Assembly: GCA_030278955.1 (NCBI GenBank)
Contig: JAOANR010000015.1
Span: 35,000,487-35,064,486 of the forward strand
Source of the DNA: Hygrophila difformis
Lineage: Eukaryota; Streptophyta; Magnoliopsida; Lamiales; Acanthaceae
Direction of reading: 5' to 3'
DNA: 64,000 nt
The notes below the pieces were generated by a model. The model was not told where the DNA came from. It ran no database searches and was given only the letters and a program-made list of their open reading frames with translations. A program made the translations under genes and the position numbers. Shown piece after piece: positions 54,834 through 64,000 of the stretch. Position 1 is the stretch's first letter. Each line of letters starts with the position of its first letter.

Positions 54834-56268
54834 GTGTCCATTGATAAGTTGATGCACAAGTTGCAATTTTGGTGGAAATACTGGAGAAGGAAATGCTATG
54901 GTCTTGTATATGTTATACCCACCTTCTAGATGCGATCCTTTCTACAACATTGCTCTGGCAGCTACTTGCTTAACTTCGGTTATATGTATATTTATTGTGG
55001 AAATCAGCTAAATTGATATGAAAAGAAAAAGTGCCAAATGTTTGGCATGATTGACTTACTGCTTTCATTATTTCCTTTATTTGTGATGGAGTGTACTATT
55101 CTTGTGCTACCTAATGTGATGAATATTGTAAATTTTGTTTTGGAAGGAGATTATCCTCTGAAGGGATAGATATGGCCAACAGAATTTGACAGAAATCGTT
55201 TTTTGTTCTGGCTTTTGTTTAAACTGAATGTGTGGAATAAGTATCTACTTGCTGACAAGTTCTTACACAGCAGGCCTTCTGAAGGAGATTATTGGACGAA
55301 GAAAATGTGGATGCTCTTGGGTATAGTAATGCAAAGTTGCTGCTGGTACGTTTTTAACTTGCTCTGATATCCAGTGCTTGTAAAAACCAATCATCAATTT
55401 TTAATTGGTCAGATGCATTCAGCGGATGTGTGTATGTCCAGATTTGTTTGTTAGAACTTGCAGAGTAAAAGGAATTGGGGGCTGGGAGCATCTGGACGTA
55501 CCAGTGAAAATCACTAGCCTTGTGGATGACATTCTGAGAGTGAAAACCTCTCTCAATAAACTTGGCAATTGGCATGGTAATGAAGCATGTTCATGTGTCT
55601 CACGAAACCATTGCTCCCAAAACTATGTAGAAAAAAATTTACGATTGGTTTCATGCCTTTTCATATGTTACAACTAGTCCCAGAAATCATATCCATTGGA
55701 GGCAAACGTAAGGAAAGTATATGCCTTTGCAACTTGTGTGGGGTTTGGGGAAGCAAGCTTAATTTTGATTGTCCATCTAAAATTCAAAGAAACTTGTCTC
55801 CTGGTCAAGGACAATTCAGAATCCCTAAATTGAGGATCGAGGAGTGAGGAGGATGTGATTCAATTAGTCCTCTCTTCCTTTTTGTTTTCTCTCTCTCTCT
55901 CTCTCTCTCTCCTACATCAAGATCATCTCCAATTCTGAACACAGTTTTCTACTATCACTCTATTTGTTTGTGATGCGTGGAAGTAATAAGATTGTGTTTG
56001 TTTGTGTAGGTTGTAAAGCCTCAAAAGTTTTCGTTTCTCTGTGCAAAGATTGCTGATGCACATGTTTCTGTGCTTCGTTTCCATGACGGCACATTGGAGC
56101 TCATATGTTGGGAAAACCATGGGAATCAACAGACAACAACAATAAACTGGCCCATGCTAACCACGAGTGCATGCATGCGGTCCCTCCCAGCTTCCAACTT
56201 CCAGGCTTCCGAACTCCACTTCCATTAATTAATTATTGATGATGATGATGACTGGGATTGTAGGGTAC
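54834..56268. other. Intergenic, no supported gene
   Basis: It includes the 3' end of the NERD gene transcript, a (TC)n run at 55889-55911 and several short open frames. A stretch near 56010-56130 (KPQKFSFLCAKIADAHVSV) reads open after an acceptor-like GTGTAG, but I could not link it to a gene. Confidence 0.4.
55889..55911. repeat. (TC)n microsatellite
   Basis: About eleven CT units. Confidence 0.85.
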
Positions 56269-56274
56269 TATAAA
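56269..56274 (+). promoter_or_regulatory. Possible TATA box of the dehydrogenase gene
   Basis: TATAAA in GGTACTATAAAGATT lies 194 bp upstream of the ATG. No other core promoter candidate was seen in this interval. Confidence 0.55.
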
Positions 56275-56467
56275 GATTGCTGTCCGTACCCGGCCCTGTC
56301 TATTTATTCACTCGCGGCACAGTGTCCTCGAGGATCCTCGTGCACATATTTTATTTAATATCCTCTATATCCCATACTACTACTGATTATACACCACAAC
56401 CCACACCATTGAGCGATTATTGCTGTTTTCCTCAGTTTCAGTTAGCTACAGCCTACGGTGGCCGGCC

Positions 56468-58081
56468 ATGTCCTCAAACGCCTCGTGCCATTCTCCGGCG
56501 ATGATCACTTGCCGAGGTACCCTACTACCCTACTATGTACAGCATGTTGGTCCTCTTGACTGTTTTTTTCATTTCAGCATTCATGACTTACTATTATTAT
56601 GTAAAAGTGCAGCGGCCGTCATCTGGAGAGAAAATGAGGATCCTAAGGTAGAAGAGATACAGGTCGAACCGCCCCGGGAAGGAGAAGTCCGAGTGAAGAT
56701 GCTCTTCTCCAGCATTTGCCACACCGACGTCCTCGGCCGCAGCGGCTTCCCCACTGTTCGTCAGATCATACTAATAATTATTCAAAAACAATTGATCAAT
56801 CATTCACATTTCAGATATGAATATGATATACTATACCCCATTGCAAGTTCCTTACTTTTTGTATCTGCATTCATTCATTCTCCAGGCAGTATTCCCCCGA
56901 GTTTTAGGCCACGAAGGCGTCGGGGTCGTTGAGAGCATCGGCAGTGGCGTCCAACTCAAAACCAAGCTGCAAACCGGGGACATCGTCATCCCCACTTTCC
57001 TCGGCGAGTGTGGGGACCGTTGCGAAAATTGCAGGTCCGGGAGAACCAACATGTGCCAGACGCACCCACTCCAGGCATTCACGGGGCTGATGGGCGACGG
57101 GACAAACAGGATGTGGGTACGCGCGGGGCCGGGGCAGCAGCCCCAGCGCCTCCACCACTTCCTCAGCTGCTCCACCTGGTCCGAATACACGGTCGTGGAT
57201 GCCAACTACTTGGTCAGGATCAACCGCGGCCATCCCAACACCACCGACGCCGCCATTCCTCTCCGGCACGCCAGTTTCCTATCCTGCGGCTTCACCACGG
57301 GATTCGGAGCCGTCTGGAAGGAAGCCAATGTACACAGAGGATCCACCGTGGCCGTCCTGGGCCTCGGCGCTGTTGGCCTCGGCGTCGTGGAAGGCGCGCG
57401 CCTCCACGGCGCAGCACGAATTATAGGAGTCGACGTAAATGAAACCAAACGTGGAGTGGGAGAGGCCTTCGGCATGACGGATTTCATAAACCCGAGTAGC
57501 AGTAAGTCCATTTCGGACGTGGTCAACGAGATGACCGGAGGATCGGGCGCGGATTACACCTTTGAGTGCACCGGAATCCCCCGTCTGGTTAACGAAGCTC
57601 TCCTGGCTACAAAACCAGTATGTATAACTCACCCAACTCCTCCATTTTGTTGAATTCCTTAAGAGCGTTGTTAAATTTGAGCTGGTTGATATATGAATGT
57701 ATGTAAAAATGGTATCAGGGAATTGGGAAAATGGTGATGCTTGGAGCAGGGATCGACAAGAGTGTGGAGATCGACTTGGTAACACTGCTGAGGTGCACGG
57801 CGTTCAAATATGCGGTTTTTGGTGGGGTTAAGGTTCAATCGGATCTCCCTGTTATCATCGACAAGTGCATCAACAATGTAGGTTACTATACTCAGATTTA
57901 TTCTTCCAAGTTACTCTGTGCTGATGGATGTGAAAAATTGTTAAATTTTGGGAATTTTGATGTGCAGGAAATTAAGAATCTGGAGAAGCTTGTAACCCAT
58001 GAAGTTGCACTTGGGGATATAAACAGGGCGTGGAAGCTGCTTAAGGAACCACATTGTGTTAAGGTTGTAATAAGCTTTTAG
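56468..58081 (+). CDS. Zinc alcohol dehydrogenase-like protein
   Basis: Five exons (56468-56516, 56613-56755, 56886-57617, 57719-57877, 57968-58081), with introns of GT-AG type, join to 398 residues. It belongs to the plant alcohol dehydrogenase-like group of medium-chain dehydrogenases, which oxidise alcohols with NAD. The catalytic zinc ligands are C52 (SICHTD), H73 with E74 (LGHEG) and the cysteine in [12 protein letters not shown]. The coenzyme fold has [12 protein letters not shown] and GVDVNETKR, where the aspartate favours NAD. The structural zinc lobe has C106, C110, C113 and C121, with one extra residue in the first gap (usual spacing x2, x2, x7). The substrate is unknown. The third exon is CG-rich compared with its neighbours. 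A copia element starts 101 bp after the stop. Confidence 0.88.
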
Positions 58082-58182
58082 CTGCTGCACCAGTGGATCA
58101 TGGGACTTGGACTTGGACTACGAAATTTTTAATTACTATATCAATCATTTTCTCATTTACTGTTATTTCTTTATGAGATTGT

Positions 58183-58905
58183 TGTTGGAAAAAGGGGGTT
58201 TTGAGCTCCTTTTTGCGTAATGACGATATTTAATTTGGATTAATTAAATAGCATATACGAATTCTACATTTCGCGTAGATTGTCGTAGTGCATTTATTTT
58301 CTCAAAACCGTTGTCAGGTGAGTGAGAAATAAGTTGTGTTTAAATGGTTGTTAAAGAGTAAGTAAAAGTGGCGCGTCCCACATTGCTTAAGCAGTGGGAG
58401 TTGAATTAGTTTATATTGTTCTGCGTGTTAGAAACAATTAAACTAATACAGATTGATCAAGTGTGGGGGAAGCCCACACGCGCGCGCCCGTCCCACGCCG
58501 GCGCCCGTGGACTTGGACTTGGACTTGGACTTGGATCTTGGGCTTTGGGTCTGTCTAATTTTTTAGACAAAGTTTATTTGTCGAGCCCATGCACCAAGCC
58601 CAGTCCTGGAAGCCCACTCTGATTTCAACAGTTGTTGAATACCATTTCAGCTGAAACAACTATTGAAAACCATTTGAATTCGAGTTGAAACCGCCCCATC
58701 AATACTCGTCGGCGGTTTCGTCTCGTCCAACGCCTATAAATGGCAGCTCCAGCCTTGGGGAAAAATACACATCTTCTTCACACTTCTCTTCTGCATCCTT
58801 CCCGACTCCCTCAGCTCTTTGCTTTTGTTCGCTGGTCGTCGGCGTTTGCGGTGCTGCTACGCTGAGGCATTCGTCGTTTTACCTTTGGGGACATTCTGCC
58901 GTTGC
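58183..58905 (+). repeat. 5' LTR of the copia element (right end approximate)
   Basis: It starts TGTTGGAAAAAGG, contains a CG-rich block at 58475-58510, GGACTTGGACTTGG repeats, and TATAAA at 58735-58740. The end is not defined because no clear primer site follows; about 58905 is a guess. Confidence 0.6.
58735..58740 (+). promoter_or_regulatory. TATA box of the copia LTR
   Basis: TATAAA in CGCCTATAAATGG. The same sequence recurs in the 3' LTR at 63894-63899. Confidence 0.65.
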
Positions 58906-59012
58906 CGGAGCACTACCGGGGCATAAACGTCTTGCGGGAAGAGTTCCAAACTCGACTCGACGTTTTTGTGTTGCTGTTCCGTCCATTTTCTCACAAGCGC
59001 AAGACGTTTAAA

Positions 59013-62000
59013 ATGGACGGTTTCACTACTGCCGCCACCGCCTCCGCTGACGTCTCATCCCCCGCTGCCGCCGCCGCTTCCGTTCCTATGTCTGGGTCTG
59101 TCCAGGCGTCCGCTGTCGTTACCCCAACCGCAGCGGTGTCGTCAATGCTGACCACTGCCACTGTCGTTCCTCCACCCATGACGTTGCCGCTGCCGTTGCC
59201 ACTGCCGGCGGCAGACCCAAACGCCTCCATCGATCAATACTTGCTTCATCCAACGACGGCCTTTCTGCCCCCGTCGCCGACGCCTAACGCTGGCAGGTAT
59301 GTTTTGCCCAATTCTGGGCAGTTTATCTCTGGACACTCCTTTGGAACAGTTTCGTTCCAGCCCAACATTTCGGTTGGGGCGTCTTTACCGTTTTCTGGAC
59401 AAACAGTCGGGATTACACCCGCAGGACTTAATAACATGAACACCGGTTTACAACCGGGCGGTGGGCCGCTGAACACTAGTTTGCCAACTTATGTTCAGTC
59501 GGAGCCGGCCTTCGTGCCGGGCGTTGGGCCGTCAAGGGGTTCTGTCCCTATGGCGTTGCCAAGGCCATTTGGAGTGGCCAAGAAGCCGTCAAAGTTTGAC
59601 GGGCGTGATTTCAAGACGTGGCAACAGAAGATGCTATTCTATCTGACCACTCTTGGTTTGGCCGGGTTTTTGAGGAGCAACCGGCCGTCCCTGTCTGAGA
59701 TGGAGACCGATCCTCAAAAGCTCGTCGCCAAAGAACAATGGGTTCATGGTGATTTCATGTGTAAGAACTTCATTCTGAGTGCTCTCACGGATCCTTTGTA
59801 CGCTGTGTACTCTTCTGTAAAAGGTGCAAAGGAATTGTGGATTCAGTTGGAACGGAAGTACAAAACGGAGGATGCTGGTACTAAAAAGCATGCCGCTTCC
59901 AAATATCTGGGTTTTCAGATGGTTGACGGGCGTTCAGTGGTTGAACAAGTTCAAGAGTTTCAATTACTGATACATGGCGTTCACGCTGAGGGAATGCAAT
60001 TGCCCGATGCGCTTAACGCTGCGGTTGTGATTGAGAAGCTGCCTCCTTCGTGGAAAGACTTCAAGAACTACTTGATGCACAAGCAAAAAGAAATGTCCCT
60101 TGAAGATCTTGTTACACGGATCAGAATCGAGGAGGATAACCGCAAGGCCGTGTCAAGGAGCCATTCCGTGGAGGCTAAGGCGAACTTGACTGAAACAACC
60201 GGTAAACGCAAGCAGCCGCCCGCTGCGGGTAAAGGTAAAGCGGTTGCCGATGGCCAAAAGAGGAAGAAGTTCTCTGGGAATTGCTACAACTGTGGCAAGG
60301 TTGGGCATTTTGCACATCAGTGCCCGAAGCCGAAGAAAAAGAAACCTGCCAAGCCTGCCGCTAACGTGGTACAGGCTGAACCTGAAGGTTGGGAAGACAA
60401 CCTTTGTGCAGTGGTGTCTGAAGCTCTGCATGTTGATGATGCTAAAGGTTGGTTTGTTGATACCGGGGCTTCGTGTCATGTGGCTGCCAACAGGGAGTTC
60501 TTTACTTCATACCGGACTGTTGAAGGCAGAAAGCTGCATATGGGAAACCAAGCATCATCTGATGTGGTTGACGTTGGGAATGTGGTACTGAGGCTGACTA
60601 GTGGCAAAAACTTGACTCTGAAGGATGTGATGCATGTCCCTGATATCCGGAAGAATTTGGTTTCTGGTTCGCTGCTAGTTAGTAGTGGTTTTAAACTTGT
60701 TTTTGAGTCTGATAAGTTTATCATGACTAAGTTTGGAAAATTTCTTGGTAGAGGCTATCTCACCAATGGTCTTTTCAAGTTTAATGTATTGGCTAAACGC
60801 CAAGTTGTTGAGCAAGCTTCTGGTAATAAAATTGAAGGTTCTTCTTACTTGCTTGAGTGTTTTAATTTATGGCATTGTAGACTTGGACATGCAAATAAAA
60901 ATGCTATAAAGAGATTGGTAAATTTAAATTTACTTAAAGAAATGGAATTCAACGATAAAAACAAATGTGAAATTTGTGTTGAAGCGAAAATGACAAAACT
61001 TCCATTTCCAAGTGTTAAAAGAAATACTAAACCCCTGGATTTAATTCATACTGATGTATGTGATTTTAGATCTTTGCAAACTCGGGGTGGTAAAAAGTAT
61101 TTTATTACTTTTATTGATGATAGCACTCGTTATTGCTATCTTTATCTGTTGAGAAGCAAAGATGAAGCTATTGAAGCATTTAAAAACTTCAAGCTTGAGG
61201 CTGAAACTCAATTGAATAGCCGTATTAAAGCTATTCGGAGTGATCGTGGAGGAGAATACGTTGCTCCGTTTGCTGAATTGTGTGCCGAGTCCGGAATAAT
61301 TCATCAAACTACAGCTCCATATTCACCGCAGTCCAATGGTGTTGCGGAACGTAAGAACCGTACGCTAAAGGATATGATGAATGCTTTATTGATCAGTTCA
61401 GGGTTACCCCAGAACTTGTGGGGGGAAGCTGTTTTAACAGCTAATTATATTTTAAATAAAATACCTCACAAAGGTAAGGAAGTAACGTCTTACGAGTTAT
61501 GGAAAGGTAGAAAACCTTCTTTCAAATACCTCAAAGTGTGGGGGTGTTTGGCTAAAGTTGAGGTGCCACCTCCTAAACAAGTTACAATGGGCCCCAAAAC
61601 AGTTGATTGTATCTTTATAGGATATGCCCTTAACAGTAGCACGTATCGTTTCCTAGTACATAAGTCTGAAATATCTGGTATGAGTGAAGGAACGATATTC
61701 GAATCAAGAAACGCCGTGTTTTTTTAAGACATATATCCTTACAAGGATAAAGTGGAATGTTCAAATAAAAGAACGTTTGATGAAGCTACGAGCTCTGATC
61801 AGCCAAAACAAACTGACAAGGGAAGTATTTCTCCTGAACCAGTTGAACTTCGTCGTAGCCATAGGGCAAAAGTGGCTAAAACTTTTGGTCCAGATTTCAT
61901 CACTTTTATGTTAGATAACGAGCCAAGAACTGTGAGTGAAGCTCTGGCTCGACCAGATGCTGCGTTATGGCAAGAAGCCATAAACAGTGAGTTAGAATCC

Positions 62001-62276
62001 ATTATGCAGAATCGCACTTGGGTTCTTACTGATCTACCGAAAGGTTGTAAACCCTTAGGATGTCGTTGGGTCCTTAAAAGAAAGTATAAAGCCGATGGAT
62101 CGATCGATAAATACAAGGCTCGCCTTGTAGTTCAGGGCTTTAGACAAAAGGAAGGAGATAATTATTTTGATACTTATTCTCCGGTGTCTAGAATCACCTT
62201 CATTCGAGTGTTTCTCTCGATTGCTGCACTTTACAATCTTGAGATTCATTATCCACAAGTGGTTATGTATTCATGA
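59013..62276 (+). pseudogene. Copia gag-protease-integrase and partial RT
   Basis: The frame from ATG 59013 (aaaATGG context) runs to a TAA at 61725 and then on in the same frame to 62276. The proline- and alanine-rich N-terminus is followed by the gag core ([18 protein letters not shown]). The knuckle [14 protein letters not shown] (CX2CX4HX4C) lies near residue 423 and the protease [10 protein letters not shown] near 480. Integrase has the HHCC finger ([19 protein letters not shown]), [17 protein letters not shown] and [14 protein letters not shown]. After the stop, RT begins with ALWQEAINSELESIMQNRTW and ends at [12 protein letters not shown]. The RT active site (normally YVDD) is absent because about a kilobase is missing before the RNase H part. 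Confidence 0.85.
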
Positions 62277-62683
62277 TTGCGGGAGGGGTTGTGTCTTGGA
62301 AGTCACAAAAACAAACGTGTATAGCCCGATCCACCATGGAATCTGAATTCATAGCTTTAGATAAAGCTGGTGAAGAAGCCGAATGGCTTCGAAATTTCCT
62401 CGAGGAAATTCCATGTTGGAAGAAACCTGTGCCAACAGTAATGATACACTGTGATAGTCAAGCAGCTATTGGCAGGGCACGAAATGAGATGTATAATGGT
62501 AAGTCGAGACATATCCGTCGTCGACATCATACCGTTAAGCAGTTGATTTCTAGTGGGGTGATTTCTCTAACTTATGTGAAGTCTGGAGATAACCTAGCGG
62601 ATCCGTTAACAAAAGCTGTCAACAGAGATCAATTTTGCAAATTGCGAGAGGGAATGGGATTAAAACCCACACCTAAAGAATGA
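62260..62683 (+). pseudogene. Copia RNase H, fused after the deletion
   Basis: Near 62256 the sequence passes from the RT segment NLEIH to [20 protein letters not shown], the start of copia RNase H, in another frame. RNase H is otherwise complete: [20 protein letters not shown], a catalytic aspartate in [23 protein letters not shown], and [11 protein letters not shown]. It ends at 62683 with the usual KPTPKE-type tail. Confidence 0.85.
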
Positions 62684-63244
62684 TTACATTGGTAACCTAA
62701 CCATGATGCGTGGAGATCCCACAAACTTGGTTCAAAGGGACAACTAAGATGTATGATTTCAAATGTGAAAACACTTTTGAAGAATAAACTTCATCCTTTC
62801 CCTCAGAAGCAATGATAAAGTGTTTGATACCTGTCTGTGGTAGAGGTTGAGTTTAATGACTCTTAATGATTCTGGAACTATGTGTTCATATAAGTATGAC
62901 AGGATACTTGTTTGAATCACCTATATAAGTAGAAGTGTGGCCGCTTCAGTAGAGACTTATGAATCCAAAGGGGGTTTCCATGGCCTGGAATGGAACCAAA
63001 CGTGAGAACGGACAAAGAGTCTGAAAAGTTACTGATTCTTTATTATTGGACTAGTATACGTTGTGGGGGATAGTTCAAGAGTAAAATCACTACGCCGCCT
63101 GTATACTCGATAATATTGATATGGTTTAAGTTCAAAGCCAAAAACTACTTAAACCCGTGTAGTAACCTTTCTTTAAGAAGGAGTCGGGGCATTTGCATCT
63201 GCATTGCATTCACTAATGCTGTTATTTCCACTCATGTGGGGGAT
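62684..63244 (+). other. 3' untranslated region of the copia element
   Basis: No gene is seen. It ends with the purine tract ATGTGGGGGAT before the 3' LTR. Confidence 0.6.
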
Positions 63245-64000
63245 TGTTGGAAAAAGGGGGTTTTGAGCTCCTTTTTGCGTAATGACGATATTTAATTTGG
63301 ATTAAATAGCGTATACGAATTCTACATTTCGCGTAGATTGTCGTAGTGCATTTATTTTCTCAAAACCGTTGTCGGGTGAGTGAGAAATAAGTGGTCGAAA
63401 TGGGTCATTGAATGCGGCTAGTTGAAACGCTTGTGTTTAAATGGTTGTTAAAGAGTAGGTAAAAGTGGCGCGTCCCACATTGCTTAAGCAGTGGGAGTTG
63501 AATTAGTTTATATTGTTCTGCGTGTTAGAAACAATTAAACTAATACAGATTGGTCAAGTGTGGGGGAAGCCCACACGCGCGCGCCCGTCCCGAGCCGAGC
63601 CGAGCCGCGCCGCGCCGTCGCCGTCGCCGTCACCCGCGCCCGCGCCCGTGCCCGTGCCCGTGGACTTGGACTTGGATCTTGGTAATTGGGCTTTGGGTGA
63701 GCTTTGGGCCTGTCTAATTTTTTAGACAAAGTTTATTTGTCGAGCCCATGCGCCAAGCCCAGTCCTGGAAGCCCACTCTGATTTCAACAGTTGTTGAATA
63801 CCATTTCAGCTGAAACAACTGTTGAAAACCATTTGAATTCGAGTTGAAACCGTCCCATCAATACTCGTCGGCGGTTTCGTCTCGTCCAACGCCTATAAAT
63901 GGCAGCTCCAGCCTTGGGGAAAAATACACATCTTCTTCACACTTCTCTTCTGCATCCTTCCCGACTCCCTCAGCTCTTTGCTTTTGTTCGCTGGTCGTCG
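63245..64000 (+). repeat. 3' LTR of the copia element, truncated by window end
   Basis: It matches 58183-58841 but is about 97 bp longer over the same interval. The extra length is a 45-bp segment near 63390-63435 and an expanded CG-rich block at 63590-63660 (GAGCC, GCCGTC and GCCC repeats). Confidence 0.9.

Larger units (their letters stand above)
58183..64000 (+). mobile_element. Ty1/copia element, RT core deleted, cut by window end
   Basis: The LTRs start TGTTGGAAAAAGGGGG at 58183 and 63245; the second is cut by the window end. Between them lie gag, protease and integrase in one frame, a shortened reverse transcriptase and RNase H. The tract ATGTGGGGGAT before the 3' LTR is a typical copia purine tract. 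The element is dead by internal deletion plus a nonsense codon. LTRs differ by a 45-bp indel and by variable CG-rich repeats, so it is not recent. The target duplication cannot be checked. Confidence 0.88.

Noticed and set aside
55405..55847. Short open frames downstream of the NERD gene
   Set aside because: No domain, no consistent exon structure, and splice-like sites do not join them in frame.
56010..56200. Possible exon after an acceptor-like GTGTAG
   Set aside because: Reads open but matches no family I know and has no partner exon.
58898..58908. GCCGTTGCCGG, part of a tRNA-Asp primer site, in the copia element
   Set aside because: Only 11 bases match, the flanks do not, and copia elements normally use initiator tRNA-Met. 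Kept only as a weak hint for the LTR end.

Overview
This is plant nuclear DNA, most likely from a eudicot. The evidence is spliced genes with short GT-AG introns, LTR retrotransposons of plant-specific lineages (Athila-type and CRM-type Ty3/gypsy, Ty1/copia), a hAT DNA transposon and Stowaway-type MITEs. I saw no rRNA, tRNA or CRISPR locus. The species cannot be fixed from sequence alone.

Layout. Bases 1-2424 are unassigned, apart from two small diverged tandem repeats. Bases ~2425-13141 hold a minus-strand Athila-type element: 5' LTR 11873-13141, tRNA-Asp type primer site, gag-pol 11739-6106 with one internal stop, and an accessory ORF 4969-3728 behind its own leader intron. Its 3' LTR is not found in the window. 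This element lies against the 5' end of a decayed plus-strand CRM-like chromovirus (13142 to about 42060). Two later insertions cut that chromovirus. One is a hAT transposon (16372-20612, 8-bp target duplication). The other is a very young 17.8-kb plus-strand Athila-type element (22260-40106). The two 2113-bp LTRs of the young element differ at one base that I could find. It is flanked by an exact 663-bp duplication of the host instead of a 5-bp one.

The young element is the most unusual object here. After gag-pol it has two tandem, diverged accessory ORFs with the 'putative plant transposon protein' domain. Each is preceded by an array of exactly four GCGCCA hairpin modules with a 91-92-bp period, and the same kind of four-module array sits in each LTR. 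The unrelated minus-strand element shows the same logic with a different CG-rich module: one copy in its LTR, one upstream of its accessory ORF, and one inverted copy inside gag-pol. This suggests that LTR-type control regions have been reused to give accessory genes their own promoters.

From 42 to 46 kb there is a kinase-like gene fragment interrupted by a non-autonomous, gag-only copia element (42665-46012, target duplication TTATT). Two Stowaway-like MITEs and simple repeats follow. A small gene island occupies 48.3-58.1 kb, with all three genes on the plus strand. They are a GNAT acetyltransferase of the MCC1/NAA60 family, a NERD-domain protein, and a zinc alcohol dehydrogenase-like protein. 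A Ty1/copia element with its reverse transcriptase core deleted begins 101 bp after the dehydrogenase stop codon and runs past the end of the window.
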